Assembly (NCBI RefSeq): GCF_014237875.1
Contig: NZ_JACJVJ010000002.1
Coordinates: 773,300 to 837,299, forward strand
Direction: 5' to 3'
Source of the DNA: Parasphingopyxis marina
GTDB lineage: Bacteria; Pseudomonadota; Alphaproteobacteria; Sphingomonadales; Sphingomonadaceae
Length of the DNA stretch: 64,000 nt
Shown: one piece after another, positions 44,328-53,630 of the stretch
Layout: the number at the start of each line of letters is the position of its first letter
How positions within the stretch are numbered: the stretch's first letter is position 1
Notes under the pieces: generated by a model
What the model was told of the DNA's origin: nothing
What the model saw: the letters and a program-made list of their open reading frames with translations, nothing else
Databases searched by the model: none
Position numbers and translations under genes: made by a program

Positions 44328-45386
44328 CTAACGGCCGCCCAGCAGCGCGACAAGCCCGTCCACAAGTTCCATCGAACCGACCCCGAAAGCGAGCCGGCCG
44401 ACCATGAACCCGAAGAAAAGTAGCAGGATCACCGCCCAGATCGCCATGATTCCCCAGGTCATGCGCCAGTTTTTGGGCGGCAGCCCCTGGAACAGGAACA
44501 TCGCGATCCCCGACAGGTTCACGCAGACGAGGTTGGTCGCGAACAGGAACAGGGCGTTGAGGCCGAGCACGCCATAGCCCTTGCTGAAAAACAGCCCGGC
44601 GGCGGCCAGCGGCGGCACCAGCGCCACCGCGATCATCACGCCGACCAGCGCGAGCGACGATCCCCGGCTGAAGGCGAGGACGCCGGCCGCGCCGCAGGCC
44701 AGCGCGAGCGCGATATCGGCCGGCTGCACGATCGCCCGATTGTGCAGTTCGGGCACCGCCGGATCGACCGATATAAAATAGCCGACCGCGATCGTCGCGA
44801 GCAACGCGGCGACGGTGCCCGCCGCCAGGGTTTCGAAGGCGCGCCACAAAAGCTGGCGATTGCCGACCGTCGCGCCGAGCGCCATGCCCATGGTCGGGCC
44901 GAGCAGCGGCGCGATCACCATCGCCCCGATCACGACCGCCGTCTGGCCGCTGCGCATGCCGAGCGCGGCGATGATCGCCGAAAGCACCACCGTCAGCAGG
45001 AAGCTGGGCCGGATGACGAGGCTTTCCTCGATATCGTCATACAGCTCATCGGTGCTGATCCGGTCGCGGCTGAAAAAGGCTTCCAGTCGTGTCGGCGGCG
45101 CAAGATCGGCGACATCGGGCATGGCCGTTTCGAAATTTTCCTCGAGCGGCGGCAGCACGGCTTCGAGCTCAAGCACGGTCGCGGAAAAATCGGCCATCGC
45201 ACCGAACCGCGTATCGAGTTCGTCGAGCAGGCGTTCGACATAGCGGCTCTGGACGATGCAGGAGAATTTCTCGCGCCCGCCCGGCACGGCTTCCTGCCAG
45301 AAACGGCGGCAGTGACGCGCGATAAGCGCCCGCGCTTCCGCCACATCGGCGTCGGTAACGATGATATCGACAAGCCGCGCGGACAT
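44328..45386 (-). CDS. DUF389/TIGR00341-family membrane protein
   Basis: 352-aa protein. The N-terminal 115 residues are soluble, and from about 125 on there are about seven membrane helices. DDIEESLVIRPSFLLTVVLSAIIAALGMRSGQTAVVIGAMVIAPLLGPTMGMALG is the family core, with the IGAMVIAPLLGP motif and glycine-rich helices. Members have no settled function. The gene has no operon partners: typA is downstream on the same strand and the SBF-like gene diverges upstream. Confidence 0.85.
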   Translation of the reverse strand: MSARLVDIIVTDADVAEARALIARHCRRFWQEAVPGGREKFSCIVQSRYVERLLDELDTRFGAMADFSATVLELEAVLPPLEENFETAMPDVADLAPPTRLEAFFSRDRISTDELYDDIEESLVIRPSFLLTVVLSAIIAALGMRSGQTAVVIGAMVIAPLLGPTMGMALGATVGNRQLLWRAFETLAAGTVAALLATIAVGYFISVDPAVPELHNRAIVQPADIALALACGAAGVLAFSRGSSLALVGVMIAVALVPPLAAAGLFFSKGYGVLGLNALFLFATNLVCVNLSGIAMFLFQGLPPKNWRMTWGIMAIWAVILLLFFGFMVGRLAFGVGSMELVDGLVALLGGR

Positions 45387-45489
45387 GAATTCCTCTCTCT
45401 TTCCCCCGATAGTCTAGCCGCTCGGGCCCGCTTGTCGAACGAAACCGGACGCTATCGACGCAGCCGCAAAGCAGGCTAAAGGCAGCACC

Positions 45490-46473
45490 ATGGCCCGCCT
45501 CGTCCCGCTCCTGCTGCCCGACCGGTTTATCCTGATCCTGCTGGCGATGGTCGCCATCGCGGCCTTTTTCCCGGCGCGCGGCGTGGCGCTGGAATGGCTG
45601 GGAACGATCTCCACCGTGTCCATCGTCACCCTGTTCTTCGTCCATGGCGCGCGATTGAGCCGCCAGGCGGTGCTGGGCGGGTTCACGCGGCTGAAGCTTC
45701 ACCTCGCCATCGTCGCGTTCACCTTCCTCGCCTTTCCGCTGATCGGGCTGGCGCTGACCACGGTAGCTGCGCCGCTGATCGACCCGGCCTTCGTGCCCGG
45801 CATCCTGTTCCTGTGCGCCTTGCCGACCACGGTTGCCTCCTCGATCGCGATGGTGTCGATGGCCAAGGGCAATGTCGCCGCCTCGGTGATCGCCGCGGCG
45901 CTTTCCTCCATGCTGGGCGTCGTGGCGACGCCGCTGATGTTCGCGGCCTTGCTTTCGACGTCGGGCGCGCCGATCGACATTTCGGGCATCGGCAAGGTGA
46001 TCCTGATCCTCGCCCTGCCCTTCGCCATCGGACAGCTCTGTCGGCCGCTCGTCGGCAGCTGGATCGAAGCCCGGCCGATGGTCGGCCGCACGCTCGACCG
46101 GCTGACGATCCTGCTCGCCATCTATGTCGCGCTGTCGGCCGCGTTCGGCGGCGGGCTGCTGGAAGGAATCGCGATCGACCGTTTCCTGCTGCTGCTCGGC
46201 GTGATGCTGGCGCTGCTCGGCATCGTCGTCGCCGCCGCGCTGCTTCTCGCACGCCTGCTGGGCTTCGCGCATGGCGACCGCATGTCGCTGCTGTTCGCGG
46301 CCATGCAGAAGAGCGTGATTTCGGGCACCCCGATGGCGCGCATCTTGTTTCCGGGAGCGGAGGCGGGCCTGATCATTCTTCCGCTGCTCGCCTATTACGT
46401 CCCGATGCTGACAATCTCCGCGATCATGGCCGCGCGGATCGGTGCCAATCGAAGCGAGGCTGACAACTCTTGA
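45490..46473 (+). CDS. SBF-like (bile acid:sodium symporter-fold) transporter
   Basis: 327-aa integral membrane protein with about ten helices, resembling the YfeH/SBF-like branch of the bile acid:Na+ symporter family. Signatures are FFVHGARLSRQAVLGG, ILFLCALPTTVASSIAMVSMAKGNVAASV (crossover helix region) and MQKSVISGTPMARILF. Members move organic anions or cations by sodium gradient. It is followed at 35 bp by the benzoylformate-decarboxylase-like gene, so it may carry that enzyme's substrate or product. This is inference. Confidence 0.82.
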   Translation: MARLVPLLLPDRFILILLAMVAIAAFFPARGVALEWLGTISTVSIVTLFFVHGARLSRQAVLGGFTRLKLHLAIVAFTFLAFPLIGLALTTVAAPLIDPAFVPGILFLCALPTTVASSIAMVSMAKGNVAASVIAAALSSMLGVVATPLMFAALLSTSGAPIDISGIGKVILILALPFAIGQLCRPLVGSWIEARPMVGRTLDRLTILLAIYVALSAAFGGGLLEGIAIDRFLLLLGVMLALLGIVVAAALLLARLLGFAHGDRMSLLFAAMQKSVISGTPMARILFPGAEAGLIILPLLAYYVPMLTISAIMAARIGANRSEADNS

Positions 46474-46508
46474 TTGCAGTCCCTGCATCTTCCCCTTAGG
46501 AATATTGA

Positions 46509-48062
46509 ATGATCAACGTCCGCACCGCCTTTTACGACCTTCTCCGCCAGCATGGCATCGACCGTATCTTCGGCAATCCGGGATCGACCGAATTGACGAT
46601 GTTCACCGATTTTCCCGAGGATTTCTCCTATGTCGGCGCGCTCCAGGAGTCGGTCGCGCTCGGCATAGCGGACAGCTATGCGCAGACCAGCGGCCGTCCC
46701 GCGGTGGTCAATCTCCACTCTTCGGTCGGCATGGGCCATGCGATGGGCGCGCTCTTCACCGCCTATCGCAATCGCACGCCGCTGATCGTCACGGCCGGGC
46801 AGCAATCGCGCCCGCTATTGCTTCATGATCCGTTCCTGATGGCGAACCGGCCGACCGAATTGCCGCAGCCCTTCGTCAAATGGGCGGTGGAGCCCGCGCG
46901 CGCCGCCGATGTGCCGCAGGCGCTGGCCCGCGCGCTATCGGTCGCGACCAGCTATCCGCAGGGGCCGGTTTTTCTTTCCATCCCTGCCGAAGACTGGGAC
47001 GAGGAAGCCGAGGCGGTCGCCTATCGTCCGCCGAGCCCTGCGCCCGGTCCCGATCCCGAACAGGCGGTGCGCGTTGCCGAAGCGATGGCGAGCGCGAAGG
47101 CGCCGGCGCTTGTCGTTGGCGGCGAAGTCGATCGCGACAAGGGATGGGAGGAAGTCGTCGCCGTGGCCGAAGCGCTTGGCGCGCCGGTCTATATCCCGCC
47201 GATGGAAGGCCGGGTGGGTTTCCCGCAAAGCCATGAACTGTTCGCCGGGATGCTGCCGCCCGAACCGGAAAATATCGTTCGCACGCTTTCCCCGCACGAT
47301 GCGATCCTCGTCTTCGGCGCCCGCGTCTTCACCATGCATGTCGACGGCCCGCGCCCCTATGTGCCGACCGAAGCGCGCATCTTCCAGGTGAGCACCGACA
47401 CCGACCTGCTCTCCGCCGCACCGGCGGGCGAAGCCGTGCAAAGCTCGACCCGGCTGGCGGCGGCTGCGATCCGCGATGCCCTGGGGCGGCCCGGCACCAA
47501 CTATGCCAGCCGCGAGCTGCCGACGGCGATCGCGGGGGACGCCATCGGCTATCCCTTCCTCTTCGAAACGCTGCAACGGCTGCGCGATCCCGAAGCACCG
47601 ATCGTCGAGGAAGCGCCGACGGCGCGGCGGGACCTGCCCGATTTCCTCCCGGTCGACCGGCCCGACACCTTTTTCACCTGTTCCAGCGGCGGCCTGGGCT
47701 TCGGGATGCCGGCTGCGGTCGGAGCGGCATTGGCCCGGCCCGACAAGCGCACGGTGGCGATCATCGGCGACGGTTCGGCGATGTATGCGGTGCAGGCGCT
47801 GTGGACGGCGGCAAAGCAGCAGGCGAATGTCGCCTTCCTGATCCTCAACAATGGCCGCTATGCCGCGCTCGACGGCTTCGGCCGGCGCTTCGGCATTGCC
47901 GAACCGCCGGGCTGCGACCTGTCCGGCCTCGATTTCGTCGCGCTTGCAGCCGGGCAGAATGTGCCCGGATCGCGAGTCGAAAAACCCGAGGCGCTGGAAG
48001 CGGCTATAAAGGCCGTTCTGGAAGCGCAGGGCCCGGCCCTGCTGGATATCGCCATCGGATAG
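46509..48062 (+). CDS. mdlC: Benzoylformate decarboxylase-like ThDP enzyme
   Basis: 517-aa thiamine-diphosphate enzyme. It matches benzoylformate decarboxylase at the four active-site places known from Pseudomonas putida: Ser in FGNPGSTELTMF, Glu in LQESVALGIADSYAQ, His in NLHSSVGMGHAMGAL, and the distant His in VFTMHVDGP. The ThDP-binding motif is IGDGSAMYAVQALWTAAKQQANVAFLILNN. The family decarboxylates 2-oxo acids to aldehydes. No mandelate racemase or mandelate dehydrogenase gene is present, so another aromatic or branched 2-oxo acid may be the natural substrate. It lies downstream of an SBF-like transporter. Confidence 0.82.
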   Translation: MINVRTAFYDLLRQHGIDRIFGNPGSTELTMFTDFPEDFSYVGALQESVALGIADSYAQTSGRPAVVNLHSSVGMGHAMGALFTAYRNRTPLIVTAGQQSRPLLLHDPFLMANRPTELPQPFVKWAVEPARAADVPQALARALSVATSYPQGPVFLSIPAEDWDEEAEAVAYRPPSPAPGPDPEQAVRVAEAMASAKAPALVVGGEVDRDKGWEEVVAVAEALGAPVYIPPMEGRVGFPQSHELFAGMLPPEPENIVRTLSPHDAILVFGARVFTMHVDGPRPYVPTEARIFQVSTDTDLLSAAPAGEAVQSSTRLAAAAIRDALGRPGTNYASRELPTAIAGDAIGYPFLFETLQRLRDPEAPIVEEAPTARRDLPDFLPVDRPDTFFTCSSGGLGFGMPAAVGAALARPDKRTVAIIGDGSAMYAVQALWTAAKQQANVAFLILNNGRYAALDGFGRRFGIAEPPGCDLSGLDFVALAAGQNVPGSRVEKPEALEAAIKAVLEAQGPALLDIAIG

Positions 48063-48107
48063 CGTCGCCTTGGCGGAACGCTTTTTGCCGCCAAGCGTCG
48101 AAGGGGC

Positions 48108-49019
48108 ATGAACGGACGATCGCAAGACGGCTCCGCCACCCGCGCGCAACTTTTCGCGGGCATGGCGGTGTTCGGTTCGGCCACCCCGGTCAGCAAGATC
48201 GTCACGGCGGCGATGCCGGTGTTTCTCGCCTCGTTGCTGCGCGTCGCAATCGGCGCGCTCGCGCTTGCACCCTTCGCCTGGAAACAGCGCGGCACCATCG
48301 GGTCCATATCGCGCAAGGATTGGGCGATCATCGGCCTGATCGCCCTGTTCGGGATGGCCGGATTTTCCGCCTTCATGCTCTACGGAATGAGGATGGTCTC
48401 GGGCGTCGCCGGCGCCATCGTTATGAGCACGACGCCTGCCGTCACCGCCGCCGCTTCGATGCTGCTGATGGGCGATCATCCGACCTGGCGAAAGATCGCC
48501 GCCATCGCCCTTGCGGTCGCCGGCGTCCTCGTCCTGCAACTGGGCTCGGCCGGTGGCAGTGACGGGCCCGCGCCGGTTGCCGGCATCCTGCTGATCTTCG
48601 CCGCCGTCTGCTGCGAGGCCTGCTACACGTTGCTGGGCAAGAAGGCGTCCGAGGAGATCGACCCCGTCCTCGTCGCCTTTCTCGCCGCGGCGCTGTCCCT
48701 CCCCTTCTTTCTGCCCTTCGCGATCTGGCAGTTGCAGGGATTCGACTGGGGCGGCGTGGACCGCCGCGCCTGGCTCGCCCTGCTCTGGTACGGCGCGGGC
48801 ACGCTCGCGCTGGGTTCCTGGCTCTGGTACCGCTCGATCGCGCGGGTGGAAGGGACCATCGCCGCCGCCTTCATGGGCGTGATGCCGGTTTCCGCCCTCG
48901 TTCTCAGCTATATCCTGCTGTCGGAAAGCTTCGAATGGATCCACCTGCTGGGCTTCGCGACCGTGTTCGCCGGGGTTGTCCTGATCAGCTGGGAACATGC
49001 CCGGATGGCGAAGGACTAG
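48108..49019 (+). CDS. EamA-family DMT transporter
   Basis: 303-aa drug/metabolite-type transporter with ten hydrophobic segments in two EamA repeats (about 12-150 and 160-300). The first repeat includes FGSATPVSKIVTAAMPVFLASLLR and MSTTPAVTAAASMLLMGDHPTWRKI; the second includes LWYRSIARVEGTIAAAFMGVMPVSALVLSYILLSE. Substrates vary from amino acids to metabolites and are not predictable. The stop codon TAG overlaps the stop of the convergent DUF2474 gene. Confidence 0.87.
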   Translation: MNGRSQDGSATRAQLFAGMAVFGSATPVSKIVTAAMPVFLASLLRVAIGALALAPFAWKQRGTIGSISRKDWAIIGLIALFGMAGFSAFMLYGMRMVSGVAGAIVMSTTPAVTAAASMLLMGDHPTWRKIAAIALAVAGVLVLQLGSAGGSDGPAPVAGILLIFAAVCCEACYTLLGKKASEEIDPVLVAFLAAALSLPFFLPFAIWQLQGFDWGGVDRRAWLALLWYGAGTLALGSWLWYRSIARVEGTIAAAFMGVMPVSALVLSYILLSESFEWIHLLGFATVFAGVVLISWEHARMAKD

Positions 49020-49129
49020 GCGATCCAGAGCCTGAGGATATAGGCGACGCTGCCGACCGCCAGCACGCCGCCGGCCCACAGCAGGACGAACCAGCCGAGC
49101 TTGGCGTAGAGGGGCCGTTCCTCAGTGAT
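49016..49129 (-). CDS. DUF2474-type small subunit of cytochrome bd (start codon not ATG/GTG/TTG)
   Basis: 37-codon frame encoding TEERPLYAKLGWFVLLW and AGGVLAVGSVAYILRLWIA, a single membrane helix protein matching the DUF2474 family. This family is coded after cydB of cyanide-insensitive-type bd oxidases and thought to be a small subunit like CydX. It overlaps the cydB stop. The frame has no ATG, GTG or TTG near its start. The most likely initiation is the ATC codon at 49129-49127, with GAGG 6 bp upstream, or reinitiation from cydB. The product is highly convincing; the start is not. Confidence 0.7.
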   Translation of the reverse strand: MTEERPLYAKLGWFVLLWAGGVLAVGSVAYILRLWIA

Positions 49130-50126
49130 AGCCGGCCTCGTCGACCTTGCCGCGGAATATCCAATAGGCCCAGGCCGTATAGGCGAAGATCACCGGGATA
49201 AGGACGCCTGCGCCGACCAGCATGAAGATCTGGCTCTCGCGCGGGGCCGCGGCGTCGTAGATCGAAATCCGACCCGGCACGACATCGGGCCAGATCGAAA
49301 TGGCTAGGCCCACCATGGAGAGCAGGAACAGCCCCAACGCCCAGAAAAAGGGCCGGTAATCATAGCCCGATTCCAGATCGCGCCAGATCATATAGGTAAC
49401 CCCGAGAATCAGCAGCGGCATCGGAATGGTGACGGCCAGGCCCGGCCATTCGAACCAGCGGCTGAAATACTGATCCTCGACATAGGGCGTGGCGAGGCTG
49501 ACCGCGCCGATCATCACCAGGGTGAAGGGCACCAGTATTTTCGCGACCCGCCGCGCCTCGGTCTGCAGCGATCCCGTCGTCTTCATCACCAGCCAGCACG
49601 AACCGAGCAGCTGGTAGGCGATGGCCAGTGCCGCGCCGCAGAGCAGGCTGAACGGGGTCAGCCAGTCCCACCAGCCGCCGGCATAGGCGCGGCCTTCAAT
49701 CTCGATTCCCTCGAGCAGCGCGCCGAGCGTGATGCCCTGCGCCAGCGTCGCGACCAGCGAGCCGCCGAAAAAGGCGAAGTCCCAATATTTGCGGTGGGCG
49801 GGGTCGCGCCAGCGAAATTCGAACGCCACGCCGCGAAAGACGAGGCCGAGCAGCATCGCGATCAACGGCGCATAGAGCGCAGGCAGGATCACCGCATAGG
49901 CAAGCGGAAAGGCCGCGAGCAACCCGCCGCCGCCGAGCACCAGCCAGGTCTCGTTGCCGTCCCAGACCGGCGCGATCGAGTTCATCGCCATGTCGCGTTC
50001 CTGGCCGACCTTGAGGCGCGGGAAGAGCATGCCGATGCCGAGATCGAAGCCGTCCATCACCACATAGGCGGCGATGCCGGTGGCGATGATCGCGGCCCAG
50101 ATGACGGTGAGTGTCGGATCGCCCAT
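49122..50126 (-). CDS. cydB: Cytochrome bd ubiquinol oxidase subunit II
   Basis: 334-aa subunit II of the bd-type quinol oxidase, with eight to nine membrane helices. GFDLGIGMLFPRLK and NSIAPVWDGNETWLVLGGGGLLAAFPLAY are the family's conserved segments near the N-terminus. It begins inside the cydA stop (1-bp overlap) and ends overlapping the DUF2474 gene. With CydA it reduces oxygen to water at the inner membrane with high affinity, without pumping protons. Confidence 0.95.
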   Translation of the reverse strand: MGDPTLTVIWAAIIATGIAAYVVMDGFDLGIGMLFPRLKVGQERDMAMNSIAPVWDGNETWLVLGGGGLLAAFPLAYAVILPALYAPLIAMLLGLVFRGVAFEFRWRDPAHRKYWDFAFFGGSLVATLAQGITLGALLEGIEIEGRAYAGGWWDWLTPFSLLCGAALAIAYQLLGSCWLVMKTTGSLQTEARRVAKILVPFTLVMIGAVSLATPYVEDQYFSRWFEWPGLAVTIPMPLLILGVTYMIWRDLESGYDYRPFFWALGLFLLSMVGLAISIWPDVVPGRISIYDAAAPRESQIFMLVGAGVLIPVIFAYTAWAYWIFRGKVDEAGYH

Positions 50127-51541
50127 TATTCGTCCTCCCCGCGTTCCCAGGCTTTTTCTTCGATCGCGGCGGGGGTGATACCGGCCGAGCGGATCGGCCC
50201 CTGGGGTTCGACGTCCCCGGCGCTCGGCGGATGGCTCATCAGCTTGAGGATGTACCAGGTCCCGACGGAGAAAACCGAAAAGTAGACGATGACGAAGGCG
50301 ATCAGCGAGCCGGTGACGCCCGGCACCCCGATCGCAGAGACGGCGTCTTCGGTCCGCATGACGTTGTAGATCACCCAGGGCTGGCGCCCGACTTCGGTGA
50401 CGACCCAGCCGGCAATCACCGCGACGAAACCGGCCGGGCCCATGAGAAGCGCGAAGCGGTGGAGCAGGCGCGAGGAATAGAATTTTCCGCGCCAGCGCAT
50501 GAACAGGCCCAGCAGGCCGAGCCCCGCCATCAGGAAACCGAGGCCTACCATGATCCGGAACGCCCAGAAGACGATGCCGACGGGCGGACGATCCTCGCGC
50601 GCGACGGTGTCGAGCCCTTCAAGGCCGAGATTGACGTCGTGGCGCAGGATCAGCGAGCCGAGATCGGGGATCTGGACCTTGTAGTGAACGGTTTCCTCTT
50701 CGCTGTCGGGAATGCCGAACAGGATGAGCGGCGCGTGGGATTCGAAGCTTTCGAAATGCCCCTCCATCGCCGCAACCTTCATCGGCTGGTGTTCGAGCGT
50801 GTTGAGGCCATGCTGGTCGCCGGCGAGAATCTGGATCGGCGCGACGATCGCCATCATCCACATCGCCATCGAGAACATCCGCTTCACGCCCGGCCGGTCA
50901 TGCCCCTTGAGCAGATGCCAGGCGCCGACCGCGCCCACCACGAGCGCCGTTGTGAGATAGGCGGCGATAACCGTGTGAACGAGCCGGTAGGGGAAGCTGG
51001 GATTGAAGATCACGTCGAGCCAGCTGCCGGCCAGCACATATTGACCGACCTCGTTGACCTCGTGCCCGGTCGGCGTCTGCATCCAGCTGTTGACCGAGAG
51101 AATCCAGAAGGCCGAGGCCGCCGTTCCCGCGGCGACCATCAGGGTCGCGAAGAAATGCAGTTTCTTGCCCACCTTATCCATGCCGAACAGCATGACGCCC
51201 AGGAAACCGGCCTCCAGGAAGAAGGCGGTGAGCACCTCATAGGCCATGAGCGGCCCGATGATCGGCCCCGCGCGATCGGAGAAGACCGACCAGTTGGTGC
51301 CGAACTGATAGGACATGACGATGCCCGAAACGACGCCCATCGCGAAGGCGACGGCGAAGATCTTGATCCAGTATTTGAACAGCCGGAGATAGGTATCGTC
51401 CCTCGTCTTAAGCCACAGCCCCTCGAGCACCGCGAGATAACTGGCGAGTCCGATCGAAAAAGCCGGGAAGATGAAGTGAAAGGAGACGGTGAAGGCGAAC
51501 TGAATTCGCGCGAGCAGCAGTGCGGTTTCGCCATCGGCCAT
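50126..51541 (-). CDS. cydA: Cytochrome bd ubiquinol oxidase subunit I (short Q-loop, CIO-like)
   Basis: 471-aa haem subunit of bd oxidase. Haem ligands are likely His22 (SFHFIFPAFSIG), His in FPYRLVHTVIAAY (haem b558) and Met in FWAFRIMVGLGF. WVVTEVGRQPW is the quinone-site motif of subunit I. The Q-loop is short, as in the cyanide-insensitive CIO branch rather than the long-loop E. coli CydA. The DUF2474 third gene also fits CIO. An 85-bp leader separates it from zntB, so it probably has its own promoter, with an inverted repeat at 51608-51624. Low-oxygen respiration is its expected role. Confidence 0.95.
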   Translation of the reverse strand: MADGETALLLARIQFAFTVSFHFIFPAFSIGLASYLAVLEGLWLKTRDDTYLRLFKYWIKIFAVAFAMGVVSGIVMSYQFGTNWSVFSDRAGPIIGPLMAYEVLTAFFLEAGFLGVMLFGMDKVGKKLHFFATLMVAAGTAASAFWILSVNSWMQTPTGHEVNEVGQYVLAGSWLDVIFNPSFPYRLVHTVIAAYLTTALVVGAVGAWHLLKGHDRPGVKRMFSMAMWMMAIVAPIQILAGDQHGLNTLEHQPMKVAAMEGHFESFESHAPLILFGIPDSEEETVHYKVQIPDLGSLILRHDVNLGLEGLDTVAREDRPPVGIVFWAFRIMVGLGFLMAGLGLLGLFMRWRGKFYSSRLLHRFALLMGPAGFVAVIAGWVVTEVGRQPWVIYNVMRTEDAVSAIGVPGVTGSLIAFVIVYFSVFSVGTWYILKLMSHPPSAGDVEPQGPIRSAGITPAAIEEKAWERGEDE

Positions 51542-51607
51542 GGCAACTGCCTTAGCCTATCGTTGCAATAACTGCATCTCCAAATTGCTGCTAATCTGGT
51601 GCCTATA

Positions 51608-51624
51608 ATTGCAGATAGCGCAAT
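51608..51624. promoter_or_regulatory. Inverted repeat upstream of cydA
   Basis: ATTGC-AGATAGC-GCAAT, perfect 5-bp arms with 7-bp spacer, in the 85-bp gap before cydA. It does not match FNR/FixK consensus. The leader also holds other TTGCA/TGCAA elements. Which regulator, if any, binds is unknown. Confidence 0.35.
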
Positions 51625-51626
51625 CG

Positions 51627-52634
51627 TTACATCCATTTCAGCCAGCGGAAGATGATCAGTTCCAGCCCGAGCAATACCGCCAGCATCGCGCAGGTCAGCC
51701 AGAAGGCGCTGCCGTCCGATACCCCCGGCATGCCGCCGACATTGATACCGAGCAGGCCGGTGATGAAGGAAAGCGGCAGGAAGATCGCCGCGACGATCGA
51801 CAGCACATACATGTTGCGGTTCATCTGCTCGGAAAGCCGGTTGGCGATATCGTCCTTGAGGACCAGCGCGCGTTCACGGGCCACGTCTATCTCTTCGATA
51901 TGGCGCTGGGTGCGGTCGGCGATCTCGCGCAGTTCCAGGCCCAGCCGCTCGCCCAGCCAACCGGGCGGGTCCGCCATCAGCCGATTGAGCGCCTCGCGCT
52001 GCGGCGCGAGAAACCGGCGAAGCCCGACCACTTCCTGGCGCAGATCGCCGAGTTCCTGCCGCAGCTCGGAAGGATCGTCGCGCTCGGTGCGTTCCTCGAT
52101 ATCGTCGAGCTGGTCGTCATATTCGGCGACGATCCCGCCAATGCCGTTGGTGAGATCGTCGATCAATTCGACATAGAGCTGCGGGATCGTGTGCGGCCCC
52201 TCGCGCTCGGTAACGAGCTTCTGGAAGAGGTTGCGCGTCGAGTTCAGCTTTTCCTCGCGCACCGTGATCAGCCGCTCCCCGTCGGACCACATGTGCAGCG
52301 AAACGAGATCCTCGACCTCGGTCCCCGGATTGAGATTGATGCCCCGGAGGATCGCGACGAACCCCTTCGAGCCGTGGAAAACGCGCGGACGGGATTCGCT
52401 CGAGAGCATCGCGCCGGACGTCGGTTCGGTCAGCCCGCCATCGGTCGGCAGCCATCGGCGCACGCGCTCGACCGAACTGTTGACATGGATCCAGAGCGGC
52501 GGGTGGGTCGGCGTCCAGCTTTCGACGCCCTCCCAGCCGATCCGGTCCGCCCCGCCCTCGCCATCGAGCAGACAGGCAAAGATCAGCCCGTCGGCTTCGT
52601 CGAGCGGCAGATGTTCGGCGAGTTCCTTGTCCAT
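51627..52634 (-). CDS. zntB: Zinc transporter ZntB (CorA superfamily)
   Basis: 335-aa CorA-fold transporter. The cytoplasmic N-terminal domain is followed by two C-terminal helices, with the signature GLLGINVGGMPG in the first. GIN instead of the Mg2+-type GMN motif is the mark of ZntB, which moves zinc (with protons). The charged coiled coil near residues 140-250 matches the long stalk helix. The gene lies 20 bp after glsA and 85 bp before cydA on the same strand and may be partly co-transcribed with glsA. Confidence 0.9.
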   Translation of the reverse strand: MDKELAEHLPLDEADGLIFACLLDGEGGADRIGWEGVESWTPTHPPLWIHVNSSVERVRRWLPTDGGLTEPTSGAMLSSESRPRVFHGSKGFVAILRGINLNPGTEVEDLVSLHMWSDGERLITVREEKLNSTRNLFQKLVTEREGPHTIPQLYVELIDDLTNGIGGIVAEYDDQLDDIEERTERDDPSELRQELGDLRQEVVGLRRFLAPQREALNRLMADPPGWLGERLGLELREIADRTQRHIEEIDVARERALVLKDDIANRLSEQMNRNMYVLSIVAAIFLPLSFITGLLGINVGGMPGVSDGSAFWLTCAMLAVLLGLELIIFRWLKWM

Positions 52635-52654
52635 TCTTCCCCCAGCCTAACCGG

Positions 52655-53578
52655 TCAGCCGAAAACCGACCAGCCCGTACGCGCAACCAGCGCCTCGAGC
52701 GCCAGCGCCCCCACGCGCGACGTGCCGGCCTCGTTCAGACCCGGCGACCAGGTGGCGGCCGCGCCCTGCCCCGGCACGATGGCGAGGATGCCGCCGCCGA
52801 CGCCGCTCTTGCCGGGCAGGCCGATACGAAAGGCGAAATCGCCCGAATTGTCGTAATGGCCGCAGCTCATCATGATCGCGTTGATCCGGCGGCAGCGCTG
52901 CGGCGTCAGGATGCGTTCGCCGGTTACCGGATCTTCGCCGTTAAAGGCGAGGAACAAGGCCGCGCGGGCGAGCTGGGCGCAGGATAGCGCGAGCGCACAA
53001 TGGCGGAAATAGGCCGAGAGCGCGACCTCGACATCGTTTTCGAGGTTGCCGAAACTCGCCATGAACCATGCAAGGCTGCGGTTGCGCGCGCCGGTGTCGC
53101 TCTCCGATACCGCGACATCATAGTCGATATCGATGCTCTGATCCTCGGCATGGTCGCGCAGCACGCGCAACAAAAGCTCGATGGCGGCGTCGGCATCGCC
53201 ATTGTCGATCAGATGATCGGTAACGACAATCGCGCCGGCGTTGATCAGCGGATTGCGCGGAATGCCGCGTTCATGCTCCAGCTGGACGATCGAGTTGAAG
53301 GCGCTGCCCGACGGCTCCCGCCCGACCCGTTGCCACAGATCGTCGCCGACCTTCTGGAGCGCAAGCGCCAGGGTGAAGACCTTGGATATGCTCTGCACCG
53401 AAAACGGCTCGTCGGCATCGCCCGCGCTATGGCATTCGCCGTCCGGCGTCGCGACGGCGATGCCGAATTTCATCGGATCGACACAGGCGAGCGCGGGAAT
53501 ATAGTCGGCGACCTTGCCCTCGCCGCGATGCGGTTCGATTTCGGCGACGATCTCTTTGACAATCTCGGCAAGGTTCAT
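52655..53578 (-). CDS. glsA: Glutaminase A
   Basis: 307-aa glutaminase, hydrolysing glutamine to glutamate and ammonia; the length matches E. coli YneH. The beta-lactamase-like fold shows Ser-x-x-Lys in [41 protein letters not shown] and the surrounding family segments. The start may be 53578 (MNLAEIV) or 53590 (MGRTMNL). I used 53578 because a longer frame runs into the telA promoter region. It is divergent from the TelA-like gene. Confidence 0.92.
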   Translation of the reverse strand: MNLAEIVKEIVAEIEPHRGEGKVADYIPALACVDPMKFGIAVATPDGECHSAGDADEPFSVQSISKVFTLALALQKVGDDLWQRVGREPSGSAFNSIVQLEHERGIPRNPLINAGAIVVTDHLIDNGDADAAIELLLRVLRDHAEDQSIDIDYDVAVSESDTGARNRSLAWFMASFGNLENDVEVALSAYFRHCALALSCAQLARAALFLAFNGEDPVTGERILTPQRCRRINAIMMSCGHYDNSGDFAFRIGLPGKSGVGGGILAIVPGQGAAATWSPGLNEAGTSRVGALALEALVARTGWSVFG

Positions 53579-53630
53579 GGTTCGCCCCATGCCGGTATTT
53601 TCGATCGAATTCCAGTAACAAGCAAAGGAT

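Noticed and set aside
42468-44423. 651-codon frame opposite typA
   Set aside because: Antisense shadow of typA, a highly conserved gene.
48069-48095. Stem CTTGGCGG/CCGCCAAG before the EamA gene
   Set aside because: 8-bp stem without a U-tract after it; could be an attenuator but there is no supporting feature.
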